This document shows positions 1 through 5,029 of a stretch of DNA of 5,046 bases, piece after piece (position 1 is the first letter of the stretch; each line of letters begins with the position of its first letter). The notes beneath the pieces were generated by a model. It saw only the letters and a list, made by a program, of their open reading frames with translations, did no database searches and was not told the DNA's origin. A program made the translations under genes and the position numbers. The stretch is from Clostridia bacterium (GTDB lineage: Bacteria; Bacillota; Clostridia; Christensenellales; CAG-1252): NCBI GenBank assembly GCA_016296985.1, contig JAEDHM010000100.1:1-5046 (forward strand), given 5' to 3'.

Positions 1-30
1 GAGAAAAAAAATATTTTCCAATGCTTTTCC

Positions 31-157
31 TCACAATGGAATACCATGATAACTCTTTTATATTTTAGCACCTTTTCACCATCATTTGCAAGTTATACAA
101 ATTATAAACCGCTGTTGTATTCCATTATGTTTAATCATACAAGACCTAGCATTGTGA
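31..157. repeat. Nested inverted repeats in non-coding region left of the deo operon
   Basis: Bases 1-185 hold no gene I can support. Two exact inverted repeats are visible: AATGGAATAC at 35-44 against GTATTCCATT at 117-126 (10 bp), and TCACAATG at 31-38 against CATTGTGA at 150-157 (8 bp). They share the AATG at 35-38, so the full arms cannot all pair at once, but a stem of 31-38/150-157 continued by 39-44/117-122 is possible. A 6-bp ATAACT/AGTTAT pair (49-54/91-96) lies inside. This could be a structured RNA, a small degenerate mobile element, or chance in AT-rich DNA. No target-site duplication or transposase is visible. Confidence 0.35.
62..91 (-). promoter_or_regulatory. Possible leftward promoter for a gene beyond the window edge
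   Basis: Read on the minus strand, TTGCAA (86-91) is followed after 18 bp by TAAAAT (62-67). This is a plausible sigma-A promoter located downstream of the deo terminator. It would transcribe leftward out of the window. The boxes are imperfect and the region is AT-rich, so the call is weak. Confidence 0.25.
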
Positions 158-185
158 AAAGATATTTATAAAATATTATCAATAC

Positions 186-215
186 AAAAAAGCAAAGGCT
201 TAACCTTTGCTTTTT
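186..215 (-). terminator. Rho-independent terminator of the deoC-deoD-deoB-cdd operon
   Basis: A perfect 12-bp stem (187-198 with 204-215) encloses the 5-nt loop CTTAA. Its core is GCAAAGG/CCTTTGC. On the minus strand the right side of the stem runs into a T-tract, as expected for an intrinsic terminator, and it lies just beyond the cdd stop codon. The T-run on the plus strand means it could work in both directions. Confidence 0.85.
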
Positions 216-227
216 GTCCATTGTTTT

Positions 228-632
228 TTAGTCTAAATTCTTTTTTGAAAAGGAATAGGGAAGTAGGTCGGAAAATTTGTGCACCGAATATTTTTCAGGA
301 GTTCCCAAAACGATTATAAAATCACCGTCGCAAAACTCTGCCATAACCTGACGGCAAACACCGCAAGGAGCGACAAGGGGTGACAACTCGCCCTCCTTAC
401 CGCCTACGATAGCAATTGCGCTAAACTCTCTCTCCCCTTCGCTTACCGCCTTGAAAAATGCAGTCCTTTCAGCGCAGTTGGTGGGAGTGTACGCGGCGTT
501 TTCAACGTTGCATCCATGATAAATTTTTCCACTTTTGCCAACAAGGGCGGCGCCTACGCGGAAATGCGAATAGGGGGTATAGGCAAATTCCCTAGCCTTT
601 ACGGCCTCTTCTACCAATGATTTATAATCCAT
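228..632 (-). CDS. cdd: Cytidine deaminase
   Basis: Cytidine deaminase hydrolyses cytidine and deoxycytidine to uridine and deoxyuridine plus ammonia in the cytosol, for pyrimidine salvage. The 134-residue product matches the small homotetrameric zinc class (about 130-136 residues). Visible signatures are FRVGAAL (24-30), substrate-binding N42 and E44 in the CNVENAAY segment, the zinc ligand and proton-shuttle pair C53 and E55 in TNCAERTA, and zinc ligands C90 and C93 in PCGVCRQ. About four extra residues (near 79-85) seem to separate the two zinc motifs compared with the Bacillus enzyme as I remember it. I chose the ATG at 630-632 because an AGGTGA ribosome binding site sits about 6 nt upstream and the protein then starts at the family's usual N-terminus. 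An in-frame ATG at 665 would overlap deoB and add an 11-residue non-family extension. It is the last gene of the operon, 11 nt after deoB. Confidence 0.96.
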   Translation of the reverse strand: MDYKSLVEEAVKAREFAYTPYSHFRVGAALVGKSGKIYHGCNVENAAYTPTNCAERTAFFKAVSEGEREFSAIAIVGGKEGELSPLVAPCGVCRQVMAEFCDGDFIIVLGTPEKYSVHKFSDLLPYSFSKKNLD

Positions 633-643
633 ATTATCACCTT

Positions 644-1807
644 TTATTTTGCGACTGTCGTCCAAAATTCTTCACCGTCGGTATCCTTTTGAGGGATATC
701 GAAATACTTAAGCACTGTGGCGGAAATGTCTGCAAATGAATATCTTGTCTTCATATCTACCCCGGCTTTTACCTTGTCGCCGTAGATAAGCATAGGCACG
801 TATTCCCTTGAGTGGTCGGTAGAGGGCGTTGAGGGGTCACAACCGTGATCGGCGGTAATAATCAAAACGTCGTCCTCTTTCATACCTTGAATAAATTCGC
901 CCAACTGTTTGTCAAAGTCGGTCAATGCTTTAGCATAGCCGTCAACGTCGTTTCTGTGGCCGTACTTCATATCAAAGTCAACAAGGTTTACAAAACAAAG
1001 TCCCTCGAAATCTCTCTTTTGAATCTCAAGAGTTTTTACCATGCCGTCGTCATTGCTTACGGTACGGTTGCTTTCGCTTACGCTTTTGCCTGCGAAAATG
1101 TCGTAAATCTTGCCAACAGAAATGGTAGCAAGTCCTTTTTCTGACAGCAAGTCAAGCATCGTGGTGCCTTGAGGTTGGAGAGAATAGTCGTGGCGATTTG
1201 AGGTGCGGACGAAAGGATACTCCCCTTTGAAGGGTCTTGCGATTACACGACCAACACCGTGTTTTCCTTGAAGCATCTCTCTTGCGATTTCGCAATAGCG
1301 ATAAAGTTCGTCAATGGGCACGTAGTCTTCGTGGGCGGCGATTTGAAAAACGCTGTCCGCCGAGGTGTACACGATAAGGGCGCCGGTGTCGATATGCTCT
1401 TGACCGTATTCCTTGATAACTTCGGTGCCTGAGTAGGGAAGATTGCACAAAACCTTTCTACCGGTGAGACGCTCGAACTCTTCAATAACCTCGGGAGGGA
1501 ATCCCTCGGGATAGGTGGGAAGAGGATTTTTCGAAACGATACCTGCTATTTCCCAATGGCCGATGGTGGTGTCCTTTCCCATTGACGCCTCTTTCAAGCG
1601 AGCAAAGGAAGCGGTAGGATTTTCTACTCCACCGCCAACGGTTTCGATATTAAACAAGCCCATCTTTTTCATATTAGGTGTGTTGAAAGCGTCTGACTTT
1701 CTTACACAACCTAGGGTGTTTGAGCCTTGGTCGTTCCAAAGATTTGCGTCAGGCATTTCGCCTATTCCGCAACTGTCAAGTACGATTATAAAAAATCTTT
1801 TTGCCAT
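644..1807 (-). CDS. deoB: Phosphopentomutase
   Basis: Phosphopentomutase interconverts (deoxy)ribose-1-phosphate and (deoxy)ribose-5-phosphate, linking the phosphorylase DeoD to the aldolase DeoC. At 387 residues it has the normal length for this alkaline-phosphatase-superfamily, two-manganese enzyme. Visible motifs are the N-terminal metal-binding LDSCGIGEMPDA (D11), the catalytic segment GKDTTIGHWE, in which T80 corresponds to the phosphorylated threonine, and the C-terminal metal-binding blocks TADHGCDP (D320, H321) and TDHSREYVP (D331, H332). The start ATG (1805-1807) lies one base after the deoD stop. Its GGAG ribosome binding site (1818-1821) is inside the deoD coding end with a rather long 10-nt spacer, so translation is probably coupled to deoD. 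The stop codon (644-646) lies just upstream of the cdd ribosome binding site. Confidence 0.97.
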   Translation of the reverse strand: MAKRFFIIVLDSCGIGEMPDANLWNDQGSNTLGCVRKSDAFNTPNMKKMGLFNIETVGGGVENPTASFARLKEASMGKDTTIGHWEIAGIVSKNPLPTYPEGFPPEVIEEFERLTGRKVLCNLPYSGTEVIKEYGQEHIDTGALIVYTSADSVFQIAAHEDYVPIDELYRYCEIAREMLQGKHGVGRVIARPFKGEYPFVRTSNRHDYSLQPQGTTMLDLLSEKGLATISVGKIYDIFAGKSVSESNRTVSNDDGMVKTLEIQKRDFEGLCFVNLVDFDMKYGHRNDVDGYAKALTDFDKQLGEFIQGMKEDDVLIITADHGCDPSTPSTDHSREYVPMLIYGDKVKAGVDMKTRYSFADISATVLKYFDIPQKDTDGEEFWTTVAK

Positions 1808-1808
1808 A

Positions 1809-2516
1809 TTATGCTAACTCCAATGCGATTTCCATCATCTTTGTGAAGGAATTTTGTCTTTCTTCAGCGGTGGTGTTTTCTTCGGGATAGAGGAAAGAAT
1901 CACTTACGGTACAGATACACAAAGCGCATTTTCCTGCGCGTGCTGCGTTGCAGTAGAGAGCCGCGGATTCCATTTCTACGCCCAATACACCCATTTTTGC
2001 CCATACCATACCCGAGTTGCCGTCGTCGTAGAAGGTGTCGGAAGAAAGGATGTTTCCTACCTTATAGTTTACGCCTGCTTTTTCGCAAAGCTCTGCTGCC
2101 CTTCTTACCAAATCAAAGTCGGCAATGGGGGCGAAGGTGCCGGGCAAGTTGTATTGCATTGCATAGTTTCCGTTGGTACATGCGCCGGAAGCAATGATAA
2201 TATCACGAACGTGCAAATCCTTGTGGAAGCTTCCGCAAGAGCCGATACGGATAATGTTTTTTACGCCGTAGAAATTGAAAAGTTCGTAGGAATAAATACC
2301 TATTGAAGGTTGTCCCATACCTGATGCCATTACGGAAACACGTTTTCCCTTGTAATAGCCGGTATAACCGTTTACGCCACGAACGTTGTTTACTAAAACT
2401 GCATCTTCTAAAAAGGTTTCAGCGATAAATTTTGCACGAAGAGGATCTCCGGGCATTAAGACGGTTTCAGCGAAGTCGCCTGCTTTTGCTGTAATGTGTG
2501 GGGTGGGGATTGGCAT
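1809..2516 (-). CDS. deoD: Purine nucleoside phosphorylase, DeoD type
   Basis: This hexameric-type phosphorylase cleaves purine ribo- and deoxyribonucleosides with phosphate to the free base and (deoxy)ribose-1-phosphate. The 235-residue product has the family's usual length and start (MPIPTPHI). Phosphate- and ribose-site residues are visible: H7, R27 in MPGDPLRAK, R46, R90 in RIGSCG, and E181-M182-E183 in VEMESAALY. The catalytic pair of the Escherichia coli enzyme (D204, R217) is matched by D206 in TVSD and R220 in AEERQ. The ATG at 2514-2516 is preceded by a near-perfect AGGAGGT site 6 nt upstream, which overlaps the deoC stop codon. It is the second gene of the operon and supplies the substrate for DeoB. 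Confidence 0.97.
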   Translation of the reverse strand: MPIPTPHITAKAGDFAETVLMPGDPLRAKFIAETFLEDAVLVNNVRGVNGYTGYYKGKRVSVMASGMGQPSIGIYSYELFNFYGVKNIIRIGSCGSFHKDLHVRDIIIASGACTNGNYAMQYNLPGTFAPIADFDLVRRAAELCEKAGVNYKVGNILSSDTFYDDGNSGMVWAKMGVLGVEMESAALYCNAARAGKCALCICTVSDSFLYPEENTTAEERQNSFTKMMEIALELA

Positions 2517-2521
2517 ACTTT

Positions 2522-2529
2522 ACCTCCTA
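2522..2529 (-). promoter_or_regulatory. deoD ribosome binding site overlapping the deoC stop
   Basis: On the minus strand the sequence reads TAGGAGGT: the TAG (2527-2529) ends deoC and shares AG with the strong Shine-Dalgarno sequence of deoD. Ribosomes terminating on deoC therefore stop on the deoD initiation site, a classical arrangement for termination-reinitiation coupling. Coupling itself is inferred. Confidence 0.8.
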
Positions 2530-3186
2530 TTTATTTTCGTTTGCCTTGACGATTTTGACGATACGGGAAGTACCCAAACGGGATGCGCCCAAGTTGACAA
2601 AATCTTCTGCATCAGCAAGGGAAGAAATTCCACCTGCTGCTTTCATTTTTACGTCTTTACCGATATGCTTTGCGAACAAAGCGATATCTTCACGGGTTGC
2701 ACCTGCAGTGGAGAAACCTGTGGAAGTTTTGATATATTCGGCGCCTGCTTCGGTTACAAGACGACACATAACGATTTTTTCTTCTTCGGTCAAAAGGCAA
2801 GTTTCAATGATAACTTTCAAAATTTTGTCACCGCAAGCCTCTTTTATTGCCTTTATTTCATCACGAACGAAGTCGTAGTTTTTCGCCCTTAATTCACCGA
2901 TATTGATAACCATATCAATTTCGTCAGCGCCCTTTTCAATGGCGTCCTTTGTTTCGAAAACCTTTACGGCGGTGGTGTTATAGCCGTTGGGGAAACCGAT
3001 TACGGTACAAATAGCCAATTTGTCATCGGTATATTTTTTTGCCCTTTCAACAAAACTTGGGGGGATGCAAACGGATGCGGTGTGATATTTCATACCGTCG
3101 TCGCAAATTGCCTTGATTTCATCCCAAGTTGCGGTTTGAGCAAGCAAAGTGTGGTCGCATTTACTTAAAATATCTTTAATATCCAT
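2527..3186 (-). CDS. deoC: Deoxyribose-phosphate aldolase
   Basis: DeoC is a class I aldolase that cleaves 2-deoxy-D-ribose-5-phosphate to acetaldehyde and glyceraldehyde-3-phosphate, feeding DNA sugar into glycolysis. The 219-residue TIM-barrel protein has the short bacterial-family length. Key residues are visible: D91 in DEIDMVIN, the Schiff-base lysine K153 in YIKTSTGF, followed by the phosphate-site region with GAT, and the second catalytic lysine K182 in KMKAAGGI. I chose the ATG at 3184-3186 because GAGAGG lies 8 nt upstream and the protein then begins as the family does (MDIKDILSKCDHTLL). The frame stays open further upstream, but that part overlaps the promoter and has no family-like sequence. 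It is the first gene of the operon, about 21 nt after the predicted transcription start. Confidence 0.96.
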   Translation of the reverse strand: MDIKDILSKCDHTLLAQTATWDEIKAICDDGMKYHTASVCIPPSFVERAKKYTDDKLAICTVIGFPNGYNTTAVKVFETKDAIEKGADEIDMVINIGELRAKNYDFVRDEIKAIKEACGDKILKVIIETCLLTEEEKIVMCRLVTEAGAEYIKTSTGFSTAGATREDIALFAKHIGKDVKMKAAGGISSLADAEDFVNLGASRLGTSRIVKIVKANENK

Positions 3187-3211
3187 AAAAAGTACCTCTC
3201 TTTTTAGTATA

Positions 3212-3233
3212 TAAATTATACCATAATAATTTA
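3212..3233. promoter_or_regulatory. Candidate operator dyad over the deo promoter
   Basis: A perfect 8-bp inverted repeat, TAAATTAT (3212-3219) and ATAATTTA (3226-3233), with a 6-bp spacer covers the -10 box and most of the -10/-35 spacer of the deo promoter. A repressor bound there would block RNA polymerase. deo operons are commonly repressed by DeoR-type or similar regulators responding to deoxyribose phosphates, but no regulator gene is present here. The arms are entirely A/T, so chance is a real alternative. Confidence 0.4.
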
Positions 3234-3243
3234 ACCTTTTCAA
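3215..3243 (-). promoter_or_regulatory. Promoter of the deo operon
   Basis: On the minus strand, TTGAAA (3238-3243) and a perfect TATAAT (3215-3220) are separated by 17 bp. A TG one base upstream of the -10 box makes it an extended -10 promoter. The predicted transcription start near 3208 gives a leader of about 21 nt, too short for a riboswitch, so control is more likely at transcription initiation. Confidence 0.85.
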
Positions 3244-3376
3244 TACCTAAAATTAAATGTAAAATTTTTATCGGAGAATAGCCGAATTTAGTTAAAATTA
3301 TTTGAATATTCTTAGGGAAAACAGCGGTGATAACGTCAATTTTTTCAAACAAATTTTCCTACTTTTATATCCCCTA

Positions 3377-3406
3377 TTGACAACTTTTTTTTGATTGTGA
3401 TATATT
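3377..3406 (+). promoter_or_regulatory. Promoter of the membrane-protein gene
   Basis: A perfect -35 box TTGACA (3377-3382) and TATATT (3401-3406) are separated by 18 bp. The boxes are followed by a GGGAGGGAG ribosome binding site and the ATG at 3427. The short distance gives a leader of only about 15 nt. It is divergent from the deo promoter, with about 130 bp between the two -35 boxes. Confidence 0.75.
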
Positions 3407-3426
3407 GAAAAAAGGGAGGGAGAGAT

Positions 3427-3987
3427 ATGAGAAATCTTACCATAAAAAGGCTTTCCGCTTGGATTGGAAAACTTGGCAAAATAAAAATTTATATTGAAGA
3501 TCCTGCAAATCCACAACTTAAAATAAATAATTTTTCCTGCAGATTGCTTGGCACCCTAAAGGACGGCGAAGAAAAAACTTTTGAGATACCTACCGAACCT
3601 GTTAGAATTTTTGCTATCGCAGGCAAAATGACAAGGGGTCTAAGCAACGACTATATCCATATTGGTCCAGGTGAAGAAGATTATTTCGTTACGGGCAGGG
3701 TTCGTTTTCTCCGCAACGGAGTTTCCGCTTTCTATTTTGACGGCGACGTTGGAAGTGAATCTCGCGCCAATCGAGATAAAGTGGTCAAAAGAGGTTGGAT
3801 ATTCAACGTTTGCGGTTTTGTAATCGGTTTCGTCCTCGCCTTTGGTTTGGCTTTCGGCTTGGGAAATACCGGGAAAACCTTTTCGGAAGACGGTCTTTCA
3901 ATAAATTTGCCCTATAATTTTTATGAACAAAATCAACCTATATACACCGCTTGTTACGCATCCGATGATGCTTTGTTATTACTTTGA
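3427..3987 (+). CDS. Unrecognised single-pass membrane protein, N-terminal part (frameshifted)
   Basis: I do not recognise a named family. The ATG has an excellent GGAGG site (3415-3419) 7 nt upstream and its own promoter. Residues 1-120 form a soluble, strand-rich domain with IYIEDPANP (21-29), LLGTLKDGEEKTFEI (40-54) and ANRDK (114-118). A hydrophobic segment at about 124-145 (WIFNVCGFVIGFVLAFGLAFGL), preceded by K118, K121 and R122, is a likely membrane helix. It suggests a cytosolic N-terminus and an exported C-terminus by the positive-inside rule. After the helix the chain continues into a second domain (GLSINLPYNFYEQN) and then stops after a Leu-rich tail at TGA 3985-3987. This frame is open for 186 codons, but the last four or so are probably out of frame. 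The natural continuation lies in the frame at 3984-4289, so the gene appears to be split by a one-base shift. Confidence 0.75.
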   Translation: MRNLTIKRLSAWIGKLGKIKIYIEDPANPQLKINNFSCRLLGTLKDGEEKTFEIPTEPVRIFAIAGKMTRGLSNDYIHIGPGEEDYFVTGRVRFLRNGVSAFYFDGDVGSESRANRDKVVKRGWIFNVCGFVIGFVLAFGLAFGLGNTGKTFSEDGLSINLPYNFYEQNQPIYTACYASDDALLLL

Positions 3988-4289
3988 AAGAACCTTTTTA
4001 TTCTATCAACGCAGCAGGCTATTCTCCTCAAAGTATGACACTGTCCGATTATGCTCGTATTGTAAAAAATAACAACCACCTAAGCACCAGTATTCAAACA
4101 AAAGACGGCCTAACCTATTTCGAATGGACGGCAAAACATCCTTCACAAAACGTAGACTTTTCTTATATGGGAGTTGTATTCAAAAGCGACGATGCCTTTT
4201 GGCTTGTGCAATTTGGAACTTATAGCCACTTGTACGATGGTTATAAAGACGATTTTATCAAATGGGCTAAGTCAGTTGAATTTGAATAA
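3969..4289 (+). pseudogene. C-terminal domain of the same membrane protein, in the -1 frame
   Basis: This frame opens after a TGA at 3966-3968 and runs to TAA at 4287-4289. The only start near its head is a TTG at 3984, with no Shine-Dalgarno sequence, so independent translation is unlikely. Joined to the upstream frame by a -1 shift around 3972, the chain reads DDA-FVITLKEPF and continues for about 100 residues, giving a full product of about 287 residues. The domain has alternating hydrophobic strands (SYMGVVFKSDDAFWLVQF) and a final helix (DFIKWAKSVEF). That pattern resembles small extracytoplasmic alpha/beta domains such as PsbP-like or DUF1795-like folds, but this is only an impression of pattern. 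The break may be a real indel, a sequencing error at a T run or, less likely, recoding. A start at 3984 would give 101 residues. Confidence 0.65.
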
Positions 4290-4302
4290 AATCTAAAAAA
4301 CA

Positions 4303-4333
4303 AAAAAATGCGAGTCGTTGACTCGCATTTTTT
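4303..4333. terminator. Bidirectional terminator between convergent genes
   Basis: A perfect 14-bp stem (4303-4316 with 4320-4333) has a GTT loop and a core of TGCGAGTC/GACTCGCA. It is flanked by an A-run on the left and a T-run on the right, so it reads as an intrinsic terminator on both strands. It lies 13 nt after the membrane-protein stop codon and overlaps the rubredoxin stop codon (4332-4334). Confidence 0.9.
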
Positions 4334-4493
4334 ATTCTTCCTTTTTGTAAAAGGCTTCTTTTCCTACTCCGCAAAGGGGACATTCGAAATCGTCGGGGAG
4401 ATCTTCGAAGGGAATACCGGGCTCGATGCCTATTTCGGGAGCGCCTTGGGTTGGGTCATATTCGTATCCGCATAATTCGCAAATGTATTTCAT
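4332..4493 (-). CDS. Rubredoxin
   Basis: Rubredoxin is a small cytosolic one-iron electron carrier, common in anaerobes, where it often serves oxygen- and peroxide-reducing enzymes. This 53-residue protein has the standard length and both iron-binding knuckles: C5 and C8 in YICELCGYEYDP, and C38 and C41 in ECPLCGVGKEAF. The usual rubredoxin features Y10, Y12, D13, P14, G17 and the PGIPFEDLPDDF stretch are present. The tryptophan usual just before the second knuckle is F36 here. The ATG (4491-4493) follows an AAAGGAG site (4501-4507) at 7 nt. It stands alone with its own promoter, convergent with the membrane-protein gene and divergent from ssrA. Its partner oxidoreductase is not in the window. 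Confidence 0.96.
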   Translation of the reverse strand: MKYICELCGYEYDPTQGAPEIGIEPGIPFEDLPDDFECPLCGVGKEAFYKKEE

Positions 4494-4521
4494 AATAATT
4501 CTCCTTTTAGTTTATACTATA

Positions 4522-4550
4522 AATATATATATGTTTTTGTAGTTTGTCAA
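4522..4550 (-). promoter_or_regulatory. Rubredoxin promoter
   Basis: On the minus strand a perfect TTGACA (4545-4550) is followed after 17 bp by TATATT (4522-4527). Transcription would start near 4515, giving a leader of about 22 nt that contains the ribosome binding site. Confidence 0.8.
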
Positions 4551-4582
4551 TTGAATCCTTAAATCCTTGGGTAAATAAATGG

Positions 4583-4611
4583 TTGCAAAAGCAAAATAAA
4601 TGGTATATACT
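4583..4611 (+). promoter_or_regulatory. ssrA (tmRNA) promoter
   Basis: TTGCAA (4583-4588) and TATACT (4606-4611) are separated by 17 bp, and the predicted start near 4618 lies about 16 nt before the mature tmRNA 5' end. RNase P would remove this short leader. The -35 box lies 32 bp from that of the divergent rubredoxin promoter. Confidence 0.75.
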
Positions 4612-4633
4612 ATAAAAACTAAATCCACGGCAT

Positions 4634-4984
4634 GGGGGTGTTTTAGATTCGATGCTGTATGGGTTGGCATTATAAGCATACCGAAGGCTCGGCTTCGTAA
4701 AAACGGAAATGTTTCAAAAGAAACGACAACAACAAATCTTTTGCGTTGGCTGCTTAATGCGCCGACTGTCAAATGCTTGTAGACTCATCGACGGGCAATT
4801 TGGCATCATTTTAGGATGAGGAACCGAGTTTCGCAACGCCGTTAGCGAAAAACGGAACTTAACGGCTTGGAAAGGTTAGCGTGTCTGTGTGCGAACCCCC
4901 ACGACAATCAATTGCAGAATAAGTATGTAGAAAGTGGTGTGGGCCCTATGGTAGACCGGGGTGCAAGTCCCCGCATCTCCACCA
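4634..4984 (+). ncRNA. ssrA: Transfer-messenger RNA (tmRNA)
   Basis: tmRNA rescues stalled ribosomes. Charged with alanine, it enters the empty A site with SmpB, then serves as template for a degradation tag. The 5' end GGGGGTG (4634-4640) pairs with CATCTCC (4974-4980) to form a 7-bp acceptor stem followed by ACCA, with an encoded CCA end. The third pair is G-U (4636/4978), the identity element for alanyl-tRNA synthetase. The family's AGATTCGAT segment follows the 5' strand. The T-arm is CGGGG/CCCCG (4957-4961/4969-4973) around a 7-nt loop. A CGAAG/CTTCG hairpin precedes the tag, and downstream pairings such as CTCATC/GATGAG (4784-4789/4815-4820) and GCCGTTA/TAACGGC (4838-4844/4860-4866) fit the helices and pseudoknots of one-piece tmRNA. 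The 351-nt length is normal. Confidence 0.97.
4725..4757 (+). other. tmRNA proteolysis-tag reading frame
   Basis: The frame ending at TAA 4755-4757 encodes DNNKSFALAA from GAC 4725, with the ALAA ending recognised by ClpXP-type proteases. With the alanine carried by tmRNA itself, the added tag would be 11 residues, the same length as in Escherichia coli. The stop end is certain. The resume codon is not: the frame is open back to a TAA at 4698-4700, and none of its codons upstream of the GAC is Ala or Gly. GAC is chosen for the 10-codon length and because an Asp resume codon is known in some clostridia. Confidence 0.6.
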
Positions 4985-5027
4985 AAAAATATTGCAGAAA
5001 TCTTACCGTTTTCTGCAATATTTTTTT
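4985..5027 (+). terminator. ssrA terminator
   Basis: A perfect 16-bp stem (4985-5000 with 5010-5025) with core ATTGCAGAAA/TTTCTGCAAT and a 9-nt loop starts directly after the CCA end of tmRNA and finishes in a T-run (5021-5027). The A-run on the left side could also allow termination on the minus strand. Confidence 0.92.
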
Positions 5028-5029
5028 AT

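Noticed and set aside
31..157. TCACAATG / CATTGTGA as a CRP-like operator
   Set aside because: The half-sites are more than 100 bp apart, not a compact palindrome, and lie beyond the end of the deo operon rather than at its promoter.
1243..1485. Minus-strand open frame inside deoB
   Set aside because: It is an out-of-frame shadow of deoB with no family-like sequence.
845..2892. Plus-strand open frames at 845-1144, 1515-1817, 1854-2306, 1940-2197 and 2386-2892
   Set aside because: They are antisense to deoB, deoD and deoC, which carry complete family motifs. I saw no family-like sequence in any of them.
3187..3214. Riboswitch or attenuator upstream of deoC
   Set aside because: The predicted leader is only about 21 nt and holds little beyond the ribosome binding site.
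3266..3285. Small dyad TCGG...CCGA in the deoC/membrane-protein intergenic region
   Set aside because: Only 4 bp pair around a 7-nt loop, and the extension is mismatched; this is below what chance would give in a region of this size.
3298..3516. Minus-strand open frame across the promoter and start of the membrane-protein gene
   Set aside because: It overlaps the strong promoter, ribosome binding site and start of the plus-strand gene, and its composition reflects translated AT-rich intergenic DNA.
3969..3990. Programmed frameshifting at the split gene
   Set aside because: No X XXY YYZ heptamer occurs in the proper phase. The CTT TGA at the stop resembles the prfB +1 site, but +1 leads to the wrong frame. 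No upstream Shine-Dalgarno-like stimulator was evident. An indel is simpler.
4512..4782. Open frames on both strands over the rubredoxin/ssrA promoters and tmRNA 5' part
   Set aside because: The region is accounted for by two divergent promoters and the tmRNA; the frames are incidental.
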